A stretch of 64,000 nucleotides of DNA from the NCBI RefSeq assembly GCF_004006315.1, contig NZ_CP026530.1:1044501-1108500 (forward strand). Reading direction: 5' to 3'. Under the pieces are notes generated by a model, which worked only from the letters and a program-made list of their open reading frames with translations, searched no databases and was not told the origin of the DNA. The position numbers and the translations under genes were made by a program. Of this stretch, positions 45,195 through 52,926 are shown in pieces. Source of the stretch: Nautilia sp. PV-1. Its GTDB lineage: Bacteria; Campylobacterota; Campylobacteria; Campylobacterales; Nautiliaceae. Each line of letters begins with the position of its first letter. Position 1 is the stretch's first letter.

Positions 45195-45644
45195 TTAACG
45201 GTTTACAAGTATTTTACCGTCTTTGAGCCTTATTAATCTAAAGTAAGGGGCACTTTTAGCCGTACCGTCTTTGCATGTAATGTTATATTCTTCTCCGGCA
45301 ACTTTTACATCCACTGTCATTACAGTGTTATATGTTTCATTGCCACACCTTGTCAAATCAATACTAGACGCATTAACTTCTGGAGGAATTTCAATATATC
45401 TGCTTAATAACTGATAACCTTCACTGTTTTCAAGATGTGTAATACTGCCGTTTTTATTTTCACTTATGCTTTTAGACCACAAATCTTCTCCGGTAGTTCT
45501 GTTTAACATTTTAACAAAAGACATCAATACTGCCTCGTGTGATTTTTGTCCTAATGCAAAATACCTCGGTACGGCAACTCCGGCTAATATTCCAATTATA
45601 ACTATTACAAATATTATTTCTAATAATGTAAAAGCTTTTTTCAT
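45195..45644 (-). CDS. Type IV prepilin-like protein (pilin 3)
   Basis: A 149-residue prepilin: [29 protein letters not shown]. Mature part includes HEAVLMSFVKMLNRTTGEDLWSKSIS, homologous to pilin 2, and a Cys pair (RCGNE..ITCKDG). It overlaps the upstream small coiled-coil gene by 4 bases, so it belongs to that operon, unlike pilin 2, which has its own promoter. Confidence 0.87.
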   Translation of the reverse strand: MKKAFTLLEIIFVIVIIGILAGVAVPRYFALGQKSHEAVLMSFVKMLNRTTGEDLWSKSISENKNGSITHLENSEGYQLLSRYIEIPPEVNASSIDLTRCGNETYNTVMTVDVKVAGEEYNITCKDGTAKSAPYFRLIRLKDGKILVNR

Positions 45645-45847
45645 TTCTGCTCCAATTTAGAGATTAAATCCTTTATCTTTTTATTTACTTCAAAAATTTC
45701 TTTTTTGTTTTTTAAAACCAAAAAAAGAAGCTCTTTCGGTGTGGGATGCTGAATTTTTAACAGATCTTCTTTTACAAATTCAAAAAACTCATCCTCAAGT
45801 TCTATTTCAAATTTTTCACCTAAAACCGAGAGGGATATTTTTTTCAT
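45641..45847 (-). CDS. Small ZapA-like protein
   Basis: A 68-residue protein: [21 protein letters not shown] resembles the N-terminal strand-turn-strand of ZapA (xVxILGxxYxI), followed by a charged helix [24 protein letters not shown] suited to a coiled coil. ZapA binds FtsZ and stabilises the division ring. The match is weak and the protein is shorter than typical ZapA. It overlaps by 4 bases both the upstream coiled-coil gene and pilin 3, so it is clearly in that operon. Confidence 0.5.
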   Translation of the reverse strand: MKKISLSVLGEKFEIELEDEFFEFVKEDLLKIQHPTPKELLFLVLKNKKEIFEVNKKIKDLISKLEQK

Positions 45848-46065
45848 TTGCCGAGAATTGCTTCGATTTTGCTTACAACTTCTTCAAGTTCTATTTCTTT
45901 GAGTGCCATTTTTTCTTTACATTCCAAAAGTTCAGTATCTTTTTCGGCAAGCATTTCTTTTGTGTTTTCAAGTTCGAGTTTTAAGTTTTCGTTTTCCTGT
46001 TGCAGTTCTTCGTATTTTTTCAATAAATTATCTATTTTTTCATTTAATTTACCAAGTAGGTCCAT
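45844..46065 (-). CDS. Small coiled-coil protein (ZapB-like)
   Basis: A 73-residue protein that is almost entirely one heptad-type coiled coil ([35 protein letters not shown]...). In size and composition it resembles ZapB, a division-ring protein that partners ZapA, and the neighbouring gene has ZapA-like features. Coiled coils are easily confused, so this is a guess from pattern and context. Confidence 0.5.
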   Translation of the reverse strand: MDLLGKLNEKIDNLLKKYEELQQENENLKLELENTKEMLAEKDTELLECKEKMALKEIELEEVVSKIEAILGK

Positions 46066-46132
46066 TTTTATCCTTTATTTTTATATAATTTTATCAAACT
46101 TAAGTGACACAATTATAATAAAAAGGAGCGTT

Positions 46133-48163
46133 TTGTTCAAATTAAACTCAAACTTCAAACCCACAGGCGACCAGCCTCAGGCAATTGAAAAATTAAGCGG
46201 CTGTATAAAGCAAGGAAACAGATACAATACATTAATTGGTGTTACGGGAAGCGGTAAAACGTTTACAATGGCAAACATCATTCAAAAACTTCAAATCCCG
46301 ACCCTTATCCTTACGCACAACAAAACCCTTGCCGCACAGCTTTACAGTGAATTTAAGGAATTTTTTCCTCAAAACCACGTGGAATACTTCATAAGCTATT
46401 ATGATTATTATCAGCCCGAAGCCTATCTTCCGAGACAGGATCTTTTTATTGAAAAAGATTCTTCCATAAACGCGGAACTTGAGAGGTTGAGAGTCAGTGC
46501 AACAGCCTCGCTTTTAGAATATGACGACGTTATAGTGGTCGCGTCCGTTTCGGCATTGTACGGACTCGGTAACCCGATCGAATATAAAAAAATGGTAGCA
46601 AAAATAGCAGTGGGAGATGAAATAAACCAGCGTCAGTTTATGATGAGGCTTCTTAGTATGGGATACACCAGAAACGATAAATATTTTGAAAGAGGAAACT
46701 TCAGGGTAAATGGCGAAGTTATAGACATATTCCCTACATATTTTGAAGACGACGTTATAAGAGTCGAATTTTTCGGAGATGAAATAGACAGAATTTATAC
46801 CATTGATTATATGACAAACGAAAAGCTCCAGGATCTTAAAGAAATCACCATCTACGCCGCAAACCAGTTTATCGTAGGTGCCGACAGACTTGCTGAAGCC
46901 ATCCAGTCTATAGAAAAGGAGCTGGGAGAGAGACTGAAAGAATTTGAACAACAAGGAAAAATTATTGAGCACCAAAGGCTTAAACAAAGAACGGAGTTTG
47001 ACCTTGAAATGCTTGAAACAACGGGAACATGCAAAGGAATAGAAAACTATTCAAGACACCTTACAGGAAAAAAACCCGGAGAAACGCCGTATTCATTACT
47101 TGATTACTTTGAAATAAAAGGAAAACCTTACCTTGTAATAGTGGATGAATCACACGTAAGCCTTCCTCAGTTTCGCGGGATGTACAACGGTGACAGGGCA
47201 AGAAAAGAAGTACTTGTGGAGTACGGATTCAGACTGCCAAGTGCGCTTGACAACAGACCTTATAAATTTGATGAATTTATAAATAAAGCCCCTCATTATC
47301 TTTTCGTATCAGCCACTCCCGGGGAGTATGAGCTTGAAATATCCACATGCGTGGCGGAGCAGATCATCCGCCCTACTGGACTGCTTGATCCGATAGTTGA
47401 ACTGCTTCCGAGCCAAAACCAGGTGGCAACGCTTTTTGACAGAGCCAAAGAGGTAATTGAAAAAGGCGAAAAGGTACTTGTAACGACTCTTACCAAAAAA
47501 ATGGCTGAGGAGCTGCAAAAATATTATCTTGAAATGGGACTGAAAGTCAAATATATGCACTCTGACATTGACGTGGTGGAAAGAAACGAAATAATAAGAG
47601 GGCTTAGAAGCGGTGAATTTGATATGCTAATCGGTATCAACCTTCTAAGAGAAGGGCTGGATCTGCCGGAAGTAAGCCTTGTGGCAATCCTTGATGCGGA
47701 TAAGGAGGGGTTTTTAAGAAGCGAGACGAGTCTTATTCAGACAATGGGAAGAGCCGCAAGAAACGTAAACGGACGGGTCTTAATGTTTGTAGGAAAAATT
47801 GAAGAGCCTATAGTACTCGATGATGATCTCGAAGTACTCGAAAAAATAAAAGACAAAATCACAGGCTCAATATACAGAGCAATCAAAACCACAATTACAA
47901 GACGTATCAAACAAAAAGAATATAATAAAAAGCATGGAATCATTCCAAAAAGCACCATTCGTAAACTTGACAAATCACTAAAAGAAGAAGGATACGAAGC
48001 AATAGCCAAAGAGCTGAAAAACAAAAACAAAATTCCGGCAAAAGAGAAAAAAGCGATTATTGCAAAACTGCGTAAAGAAATGAATGAAGCCGCAAAAGCA
48101 CTCGAATTTGAAAAAGCGGCAATGCTGAGAGACAAGATTGAAGAGCTTAAGAAAATGAAATAA
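46133..48163 (+). CDS. uvrB: UvrABC excinuclease subunit B
   Basis: A 676-residue UvrB starting at TTG (46133) with GGAG at 46125-46128; the longer in-frame extension upstream is antisense to the zapB-like gene and is rejected. Walker [14 protein letters not shown] is near 36-44, the beta hairpin is in [17 protein letters not shown], helicase motifs include [11 protein letters not shown] and [16 protein letters not shown], and the C-terminal UVR helix pair (about 640-676, [21 protein letters not shown]) is present. UvrB verifies damage in nucleotide excision repair. Confidence 0.96.
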   Translation: MFKLNSNFKPTGDQPQAIEKLSGCIKQGNRYNTLIGVTGSGKTFTMANIIQKLQIPTLILTHNKTLAAQLYSEFKEFFPQNHVEYFISYYDYYQPEAYLPRQDLFIEKDSSINAELERLRVSATASLLEYDDVIVVASVSALYGLGNPIEYKKMVAKIAVGDEINQRQFMMRLLSMGYTRNDKYFERGNFRVNGEVIDIFPTYFEDDVIRVEFFGDEIDRIYTIDYMTNEKLQDLKEITIYAANQFIVGADRLAEAIQSIEKELGERLKEFEQQGKIIEHQRLKQRTEFDLEMLETTGTCKGIENYSRHLTGKKPGETPYSLLDYFEIKGKPYLVIVDESHVSLPQFRGMYNGDRARKEVLVEYGFRLPSALDNRPYKFDEFINKAPHYLFVSATPGEYELEISTCVAEQIIRPTGLLDPIVELLPSQNQVATLFDRAKEVIEKGEKVLVTTLTKKMAEELQKYYLEMGLKVKYMHSDIDVVERNEIIRGLRSGEFDMLIGINLLREGLDLPEVSLVAILDADKEGFLRSETSLIQTMGRAARNVNGRVLMFVGKIEEPIVLDDDLEVLEKIKDKITGSIYRAIKTTITRRIKQKEYNKKHGIIPKSTIRKLDKSLKEEGYEAIAKELKNKNKIPAKEKKAIIAKLRKEMNEAAKALEFEKAAMLRDKIEELKKMK

Positions 48164-48172
48164 GGAGAAATA

Positions 48173-48613
48173 ATGGCAAATTTTGATATTAATTTACAAT
48201 TATCTTTAACTTATCAAGATACGATTGATCGAATTGCCGATGCCAAAAAAAATTTATTTGAAATAACTAAGTGGATAATAACTTTAAACTCCGGTGTACT
48301 TGGATTATTTTTCTCTGTAAACAAAGATTTTTCAATTTATTTTACTTTATTACCTATTCTCATTGGAATAATTGGACTTTTATTGGAATATAGTATCTCT
48401 TATGAATTAAATGTTCATAGAAAAACTTTAGCAAACTTAAGAAAAAAAGTTGGAGGCTTAATATATGATATTAATAAAGAACAAGTAGATTTGATGTTAA
48501 AAAACAAAAAAACATCTCATAAATTTTATTACTTTTTTTATAAATTCAGTAATTTTAGTATTATTATCTTTTCAAGTATTATAACTGCATTAATAATATT
48601 TTTTAATATTTAA
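48173..48613 (+). CDS. Orphan small membrane protein, AT-rich
   Basis: A 146-residue protein with three hydrophobic helices (about 31-49, 53-77 and 126-146) and a charged loop between the second and third (NVHRKTLANLRKKVGGLIYDINKEQVD). I recognise no family. The gene is visibly more A/T-rich than uvrB or the carbonic anhydrase gene, and its codons end mostly in A/T, suggesting a foreign origin. It begins 9 bases after the uvrB stop with GGAG as ribosome-binding site, so it rides on the uvrB transcript. Confidence 0.6.
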   Translation: MANFDINLQLSLTYQDTIDRIADAKKNLFEITKWIITLNSGVLGLFFSVNKDFSIYFTLLPILIGIIGLLLEYSISYELNVHRKTLANLRKKVGGLIYDINKEQVDLMLKNKKTSHKFYYFFYKFSNFSIIIFSSIITALIIFFNI

Positions 48614-48631
48614 AAATAAAAGGAAAAAAAA

Positions 48632-49171
48632 ATGACTCTGCGCTATAAAGACGACTTCCCTAAAATCCATACAACCGCATGGATAGCTCCGAGTGCCGAT
48701 ATTATCGGTGATGTGGAAATCGGAGAAGATTCTAGTGTGTGGTTCGGGTGTGTTATAAGAGGTGATGTGCATTATATTAAAATCGGAAAACGCACATCCA
48801 TTCAGGATATGAGCATGATACACGTAACACATTATGAAAAAGAAAAGAAAATAGGAGACGGTTTTCCGACTATTATAGGTGACGACGTAACAATAGCTCA
48901 CCGCGTAATGCTTCACGGCTGTAAGATAGGAAACGCATGCCTTATAGGTATGAGTGCCACAATCCTTGACGGTGCCGAAATCGGAGACGAATCGATCGTA
49001 GGAGCCGGAGCTTTGGTTACAGGCGGCAAAAAGTTTCCTCCAAGAAGCCTGATTTTAGGATCTCCAGCCAAAGTCATAAGGGAGCTTACCGACGAAGAAG
49101 TGGCGAATATATACAAAAACGCCGAAAATTACGTTAAATATAAAAATGATTATATAAATTTTGTAAGGTAA
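48632..49171 (+). CDS. Gamma-class carbonic anhydrase-like hexapeptide protein
   Basis: A 179-residue left-handed beta-helix protein (GDVEIGEDSSVWFGCVIRGDVHYIKIGKRTSIQDMSMIHV...). Zinc-ligand-type histidines occur in MIHVTHYE and IAHRVMLHGCKIG, as in the YrdA/PaaY/gamma carbonic anhydrase group. Activity could be CO2 hydration, but many members have other or unknown roles. Flanked by the AT-rich orphan and mutS2, probably in one operon. Confidence 0.85.
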   Translation: MTLRYKDDFPKIHTTAWIAPSADIIGDVEIGEDSSVWFGCVIRGDVHYIKIGKRTSIQDMSMIHVTHYEKEKKIGDGFPTIIGDDVTIAHRVMLHGCKIGNACLIGMSATILDGAEIGDESIVGAGALVTGGKKFPPRSLILGSPAKVIRELTDEEVANIYKNAENYVKYKNDYINFVR

Positions 49172-49174
49172 CAT

Positions 49175-51340
49175 ATGATAAATAAATTAGACTTAGTCGA
49201 GTACATAAACAAACTCACATCCCTCTTTGCAAGAGAGAAGGATTATAAAATCCAGGGAAGTATCGAATCGCTTTACAAATACCTACAAAAGCTGCAAAAC
49301 AGGGATTTTAACGCTCCTCCGAGCGTAAAAAACCTCGATACGGAAATAATGCATCTTAAAAAATTCGGTGTGCTTAAACACGACCAGATTTTTGAATTTC
49401 TGAAAATCATACGTTATTTTATTTACCTCAAAACAAGAAACTGGCAGGATCTGAGTGAGTGGTTTGATAAAATCGAAATCCCTCAGGACATTCTTGAAAT
49501 AGACAAACACTACGATAAAAAAGGCGAGGTAATCGGCTTTGAAGAGCTCGATATGATAAATGAACGTATAAAAGATCTAAAAGCCCAAATCCGCCAGCAG
49601 TTATACAAATACATAAATTCAAAAAAACTTGAGCCGTTTTTGGTAGATAAACAGATACACGTCCAGGGAGGTGAAGAAACCCTGCTTGTAAGAGGCGGAT
49701 ACAATAAAGTAATAAACGCCGAAATTCTCGGAAGAAGCCAAAGCGGATTTTTTTACATCTTCCCGAAAACAATAGAAAAATTAAAAGAAAAAGAAGACAA
49801 CCTCAAAAGCCAAAAAGAAGAGATACTATATGAAATTGCAAAAGAATTTTCAAACAGGCTTAGAAAATGGACTAAATTTTTAGAATTTATAAACCGCGAA
49901 TTTGACAAATTCGACCACATACAGGCCCGTATTTTTATGGCAAAAAACGAAAATCTTGAATTTATACTGCCGAGTAAAACCAAAAAAATGGTGCTGAAAA
50001 ACTTCTGCCACCCTGCCCTTAACGAATGTAAACCTATAAACCTTGAATGGGACAAGCAGGTGCTGATTATCACGGGTGTAAACGCCGGGGGTAAAACGAT
50101 GCTTTTAAAATCAATCCTGAGCAGTGCTTATATGGCAAAACACCTGCTTCCTATGAAAATCAGGGAAAATTCCGTAATTCCTTCGTTTAAAGAGATAAAA
50201 CCGATAATCGACGACCCGCAAAACGTAAAAAACGACATTTCAACATTTGCGGGAAGAATTAAAGAGTTTAAAGAAGTCTTTTTCAAAGAAAATTACTTAA
50301 TAGGTGTGGATGAGATTGAACTCGGAACGGACGCAAACGAAGCGGCGAGTCTTTTTAAGGTGATAATTGAAGAGATTATGAAAAAAAACCGAATAGTCAT
50401 CACAACCCACCACAAACGCCTTGCGACGCTTCTTGCACAAAACGAAGAAGTGGAGCTTCTCGCCGCAATTTACGATGAAAAAAACCAAAAACCGACCTAT
50501 GAATTTATAAAAGGAACCATCGGTAAAAGTTACGCGTTTGAAACGGCAAAAAGATACGGAATTCCGTTTAACATCATAGAAAAAGCCAAAAAAGAATACA
50601 GCGACGATCTTGAAAAACTTGATGTACTTATAGAAAAATCGGCGGCTCTTGAATTCGAACAAAAACAGAAAATTAAAGAGCTTGAAAGCGAGCTTGAAGA
50701 CGTTAAACTTCTAAAAGAATCTCTAATCCGTCAAAAAGAAGAATTTAACGAAACCATTGAAAAAGAAAAAAACCGCCTTTTAAAAGAATACAATGAAGCA
50801 ATTAAAAAAGCAAAAGAAGCCATAAGGGCCAAATCCGTAAAAGATGCACACAGGGCCCTGAATGAGGCAAATAAAATTCGCTCAAACATTAAGGTCAAAA
50901 AAAGCGAAATTAATAAAGAGTTTAAAGTCGGCGACACGGTCAAATACTTTACAAGCATAGGGGAAATACTCGATATAAAAGGCAAAAACGCCCTTGTAGA
51001 CATTGACGGCAAAAAACTCTGGATTCCAAAAAACAGCCTTGAGCCGTACAGACTGCCTAAAAAAACAAAAGCACAGATCATTAAACCGAAAGCCTCCAAA
51101 GTCGACATTAAACTCGACCTTCACGGTATGAGGCTTGAAGAAGCGCTTGAAAAAACCGAAGAGTATTTAAATAACGCTGCTCTTGCAGGACTCGAAGAAG
51201 TATGGATTTATCACGGAATGGGTAAAGGAATACTTGCCAAAGGAATTACTGAGCTTTTAAAAGGCCACCCTCTTGTAAAAGAGTTTCACGACGCACCTCC
51301 GCACATGGGGGGATACGGGGCTAAAATCGTCAAACTTTAA
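49175..51340 (+). CDS. mutS2: MutS2 family protein with Smr endonuclease domain
   Basis: A 721-residue MutS2: MutS core and ATPase with Walker A ITGVNAGGKTMLLKSI near 298-313, Walker B LIGVDEIELGTDANEAASLF, then a long coiled coil (about 470-580, Lys/Glu-rich), a KOW-like segment and a C-terminal Smr domain (from about 642) with the LDLHGMRLEEALEKTEEYL and HGMGKGIL motifs. MutS2 acts in recombination control or ribosome rescue rather than mismatch repair. It starts 3 bases after the carbonic anhydrase gene. Confidence 0.94.
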   Translation: MINKLDLVEYINKLTSLFAREKDYKIQGSIESLYKYLQKLQNRDFNAPPSVKNLDTEIMHLKKFGVLKHDQIFEFLKIIRYFIYLKTRNWQDLSEWFDKIEIPQDILEIDKHYDKKGEVIGFEELDMINERIKDLKAQIRQQLYKYINSKKLEPFLVDKQIHVQGGEETLLVRGGYNKVINAEILGRSQSGFFYIFPKTIEKLKEKEDNLKSQKEEILYEIAKEFSNRLRKWTKFLEFINREFDKFDHIQARIFMAKNENLEFILPSKTKKMVLKNFCHPALNECKPINLEWDKQVLIITGVNAGGKTMLLKSILSSAYMAKHLLPMKIRENSVIPSFKEIKPIIDDPQNVKNDISTFAGRIKEFKEVFFKENYLIGVDEIELGTDANEAASLFKVIIEEIMKKNRIVITTHHKRLATLLAQNEEVELLAAIYDEKNQKPTYEFIKGTIGKSYAFETAKRYGIPFNIIEKAKKEYSDDLEKLDVLIEKSAALEFEQKQKIKELESELEDVKLLKESLIRQKEEFNETIEKEKNRLLKEYNEAIKKAKEAIRAKSVKDAHRALNEANKIRSNIKVKKSEINKEFKVGDTVKYFTSIGEILDIKGKNALVDIDGKKLWIPKNSLEPYRLPKKTKAQIIKPKASKVDIKLDLHGMRLEEALEKTEEYLNNAALAGLEEVWIYHGMGKGILAKGITELLKGHPLVKEFHDAPPHMGGYGAKIVKL

Positions 51341-51574
51341 CCCTTTTTCTTTTTTGCTATATAAAAATAATATTCAAAGAGAAGAAAACAATGAATGAAT
51401 AATTAGTATCAGGCACCTTATATTTGTTGAAGGAATTTTTTATATGGTTCGGTAAGAGAAAGTTATTTTCCGGTTGTTTTTTTAGATTTCAATTTATCTA
51501 ATTATATTATTGTTGATATATTGCAGTTATAAAAGATTTGATCCAAAGTTTATACAGTTACATTAAACACTAAA

Positions 51575-51605
51575 TAAAGTGACAGCTTAAAAAACTGTCA
51601 CTTTA
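51575..51605 (-). terminator. Intrinsic terminator of the PPIase gene
   Basis: TAAAGTGACAG (51575-51585) and CTGTCACTTTA (51595-51605): perfect 11-bp stem, 9-base loop, T-rich on the distal minus-strand side. The rest of the 51341-51613 gap shows only AT-rich sequence plus a short REP-like string near 51401-51420. Confidence 0.8.
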
Positions 51606-51613
51606 TACTTAAA

Positions 51614-52138
51614 TTAATCTTTTTTTTCATAAATCTCTATAGTTTTAATCTCATCGTTTTTTTTGATTGAATCAAGTACTTTAAAGCTCTCTTCATCCCC
51701 CTCTTCTATACCGCCGAATACAGTATGAACCCCGTCAAGATGAGGACAGTCTGTAAAACAGATAAAAAACTGACTGCCTCCCGTATCTTTTCCGGCATGA
51801 GCCATTGAAAGGGAGCCTCTTTTGTGAATTTGTTTCGGAGCATCTGTTTCACACTCTATCGCCCATCCCGGACCTCCGGTACCTGGCATTCCTGATGCTC
51901 CTTCTTTTGAATTAGGACATCCTCCCTGAGCCATAAAGCCCGGGATGACTCTGTGAAATTTAAGTCCGTCGTAAAATCCCTCTTTTGCAAGATGTGCGAA
52001 GTTTGCAACCGTATTAGGCGTAGCTTCAGGGAAAAGTTTTACCCAGATATCGCCTTTATCAGTTACAATTTTTACATATTGGAATTTTTCAACATCGCTT
52101 AAATCGTATTTTTTTAGTTCTTTTTTAAATCCGAACAT
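51614..52138 (-). CDS. Cyclophilin-type peptidyl-prolyl cis-trans isomerase
   Basis: A 174-residue cytoplasmic cyclophilin. The catalytic Arg block FHRVIPGFMAQGGCP, the GSLSMAHAGKDTGGSQFFICF core and HLDGVHTVFGGI are complete. It accelerates proline isomerisation in folding. No signal peptide, so it is a PpiB-like cytoplasmic enzyme. It has its own terminator and sits divergent from the thioredoxin gene across a hairpin-rich region. Confidence 0.93.
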   Translation of the reverse strand: MFGFKKELKKYDLSDVEKFQYVKIVTDKGDIWVKLFPEATPNTVANFAHLAKEGFYDGLKFHRVIPGFMAQGGCPNSKEGASGMPGTGGPGWAIECETDAPKQIHKRGSLSMAHAGKDTGGSQFFICFTDCPHLDGVHTVFGGIEEGDEESFKVLDSIKKNDEIKTIEIYEKKD

Positions 52139-52169
52139 TTTATCTCCTTATATAAAAATTAACGTAAAA

Positions 52170-52318
52170 GTAAACAAATGACAGCGTTGCGAAATTTAGT
52201 GAAAAATTTTGCGTATAAAAAATTGCATCTACCCGAAGGGCAGCGATAGCTGTTTGCAATTTTTAGCAAAATTTAAACGTTGTTAAGCAAAATAAGCTCT
52301 CAGCTGTCATTGTTTAAC
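52170..52318. repeat. Long imperfect inverted repeat (about 150 bases)
   Basis: The outer arms GTAAACAAATGACAGC (52170-52185) and GCTGTCATTGTTTAAC (52303-52318) pair almost fully; inner arms (ending in AAAAATTGCA on the left and beginning TGCAATTTTTAGCAAAATTT on the right) also pair, around a G/C-richer loop CTACCCGAAGGGCAGCGATAGCTG. It lies in the divergent gap upstream of the thioredoxin promoter. It is either a MITE-like element or a structured RNA. Confidence 0.65.
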
Positions 52319-52355
52319 TTTGAAGTTAAACTTAACATAATTATACCAAATTTAT

Positions 52356-52384
52356 TTGACAATTGATACGAAAGTTTATATAAT
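52356..52384 (+). promoter_or_regulatory. Consensus promoter of the thioredoxin gene
   Basis: TTGACA (52356-52361), 17 bases, TATAAT (52379-52384): an exact sigma-70 consensus. It overlaps the 5' end of the longer in-frame ORF, so the true start is the ATG at 52416. Confidence 0.85.
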
Positions 52385-52415
52385 AGCGCTAAAGTTTTTT
52401 GATAAAGGAGTGAGA

Positions 52416-52862
52416 ATGAGTAATAGTAATATAGTTATTGCATGTCCACATTGTAAAAGTTTAAATAAATTACCTAAAAAAGACGAATATAAAAAAGCGG
52501 TATGCGGAGTATGCAAAGGAAATCTGCTTGAGAATAAAGCCATTTCCGTAGACAGTTACGACGAGTTTCAAAAAATAGTAAACTCTGTAACAGTTCCTGT
52601 AATAATCGACTTCTGGGCTGAATGGTGCGGTCCGTGCCAGATGTTTGCACCTATATTTAATAAAGTGGCAGGAAGTTTTCCTCTTCAGGCCCAGTTTATC
52701 AAAGTCAACACAGACAAAAACCAGCAGGCTGCCATGCAGTTTGGAATCAGAAGTATTCCTACAATCGTAGCTTTAAAAGACGGAGTGGAAATAGACAGAG
52801 CTATGGGTGCATTGGATGAATTCAGCTTTAGTATGTGGGTAGATAAACTAATTGAGAATTGA
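52416..52862 (+). CDS. trxC: Thioredoxin with N-terminal zinc ribbon (TrxC/thioredoxin-2 type)
   Basis: A 148-residue protein starting at 52416 after AAAGGAG. An N-terminal zinc ribbon (CPHC at 10-13, CGVC at 30-33) precedes a thioredoxin fold with the active site WCGPC (70-74) and the cis-Pro loop FGIRSIPTIVAL. Such thioredoxin-2 proteins reduce disulfides under oxidative stress and can recycle MsrA. Its last four codons ATT GAG AAT TGA coincide with the start of a GAGAAT repeat, so the gene end was probably shaped by that element. Confidence 0.93.
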   Translation: MSNSNIVIACPHCKSLNKLPKKDEYKKAVCGVCKGNLLENKAISVDSYDEFQKIVNSVTVPVIIDFWAEWCGPCQMFAPIFNKVAGSFPLQAQFIKVNTDKNQQAAMQFGIRSIPTIVALKDGVEIDRAMGALDEFSFSMWVDKLIEN

Positions 52863-52926
52863 TAATTGAGAATGGAGAATTAAAAAAATAAATTAATTCT
52901 CAATTCTACATTCTCCATTCTACATT
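52850..52926. repeat. Palindromic GAGAAT-type repeat between the convergent trxC and queA
   Basis: GAGAATTAA (52875-52883) and TTAATTCTC (52893-52901) form a perfect 9-bp hairpin inside a longer imperfect palindrome of GAGAATTGATAATTGAG / CAATTCTACATTCTCCATTC units. Same family as 35766-35831. It may double as a terminator for both genes. Confidence 0.7.

Noticed and set aside
45848-45984. Plus-strand ORFs across the pilin and coiled-coil genes
   Set aside because: Phe/Ser-rich translations typical of the complement of A-rich coding sequence; no ribosome-binding site or homology.
45848-46132. N-terminal extension of UvrB by 95 codons
   Set aside because: The extension is Ser/Phe-rich, antisense to the small coiled-coil gene, and has no homology to UvrB; the TTG at 46133 has a good GGAG site.
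49283-51124. Minus-strand ORFs inside mutS2
   Set aside because: They are complements of a lysine/glutamate-rich gene and show only low-complexity Phe/Ser/Leu sequence.
51341-51574. Small gene or RNA gene between mutS2 and the PPIase
   Set aside because: No ORF with a start and ribosome-binding site of credible length, and no recognisable RNA structure apart from the terminator.
52356-52415. Longer start for the thioredoxin gene
   Set aside because: The extra codons coincide with an exact consensus promoter; AAAGGAG precedes the ATG at 52416.
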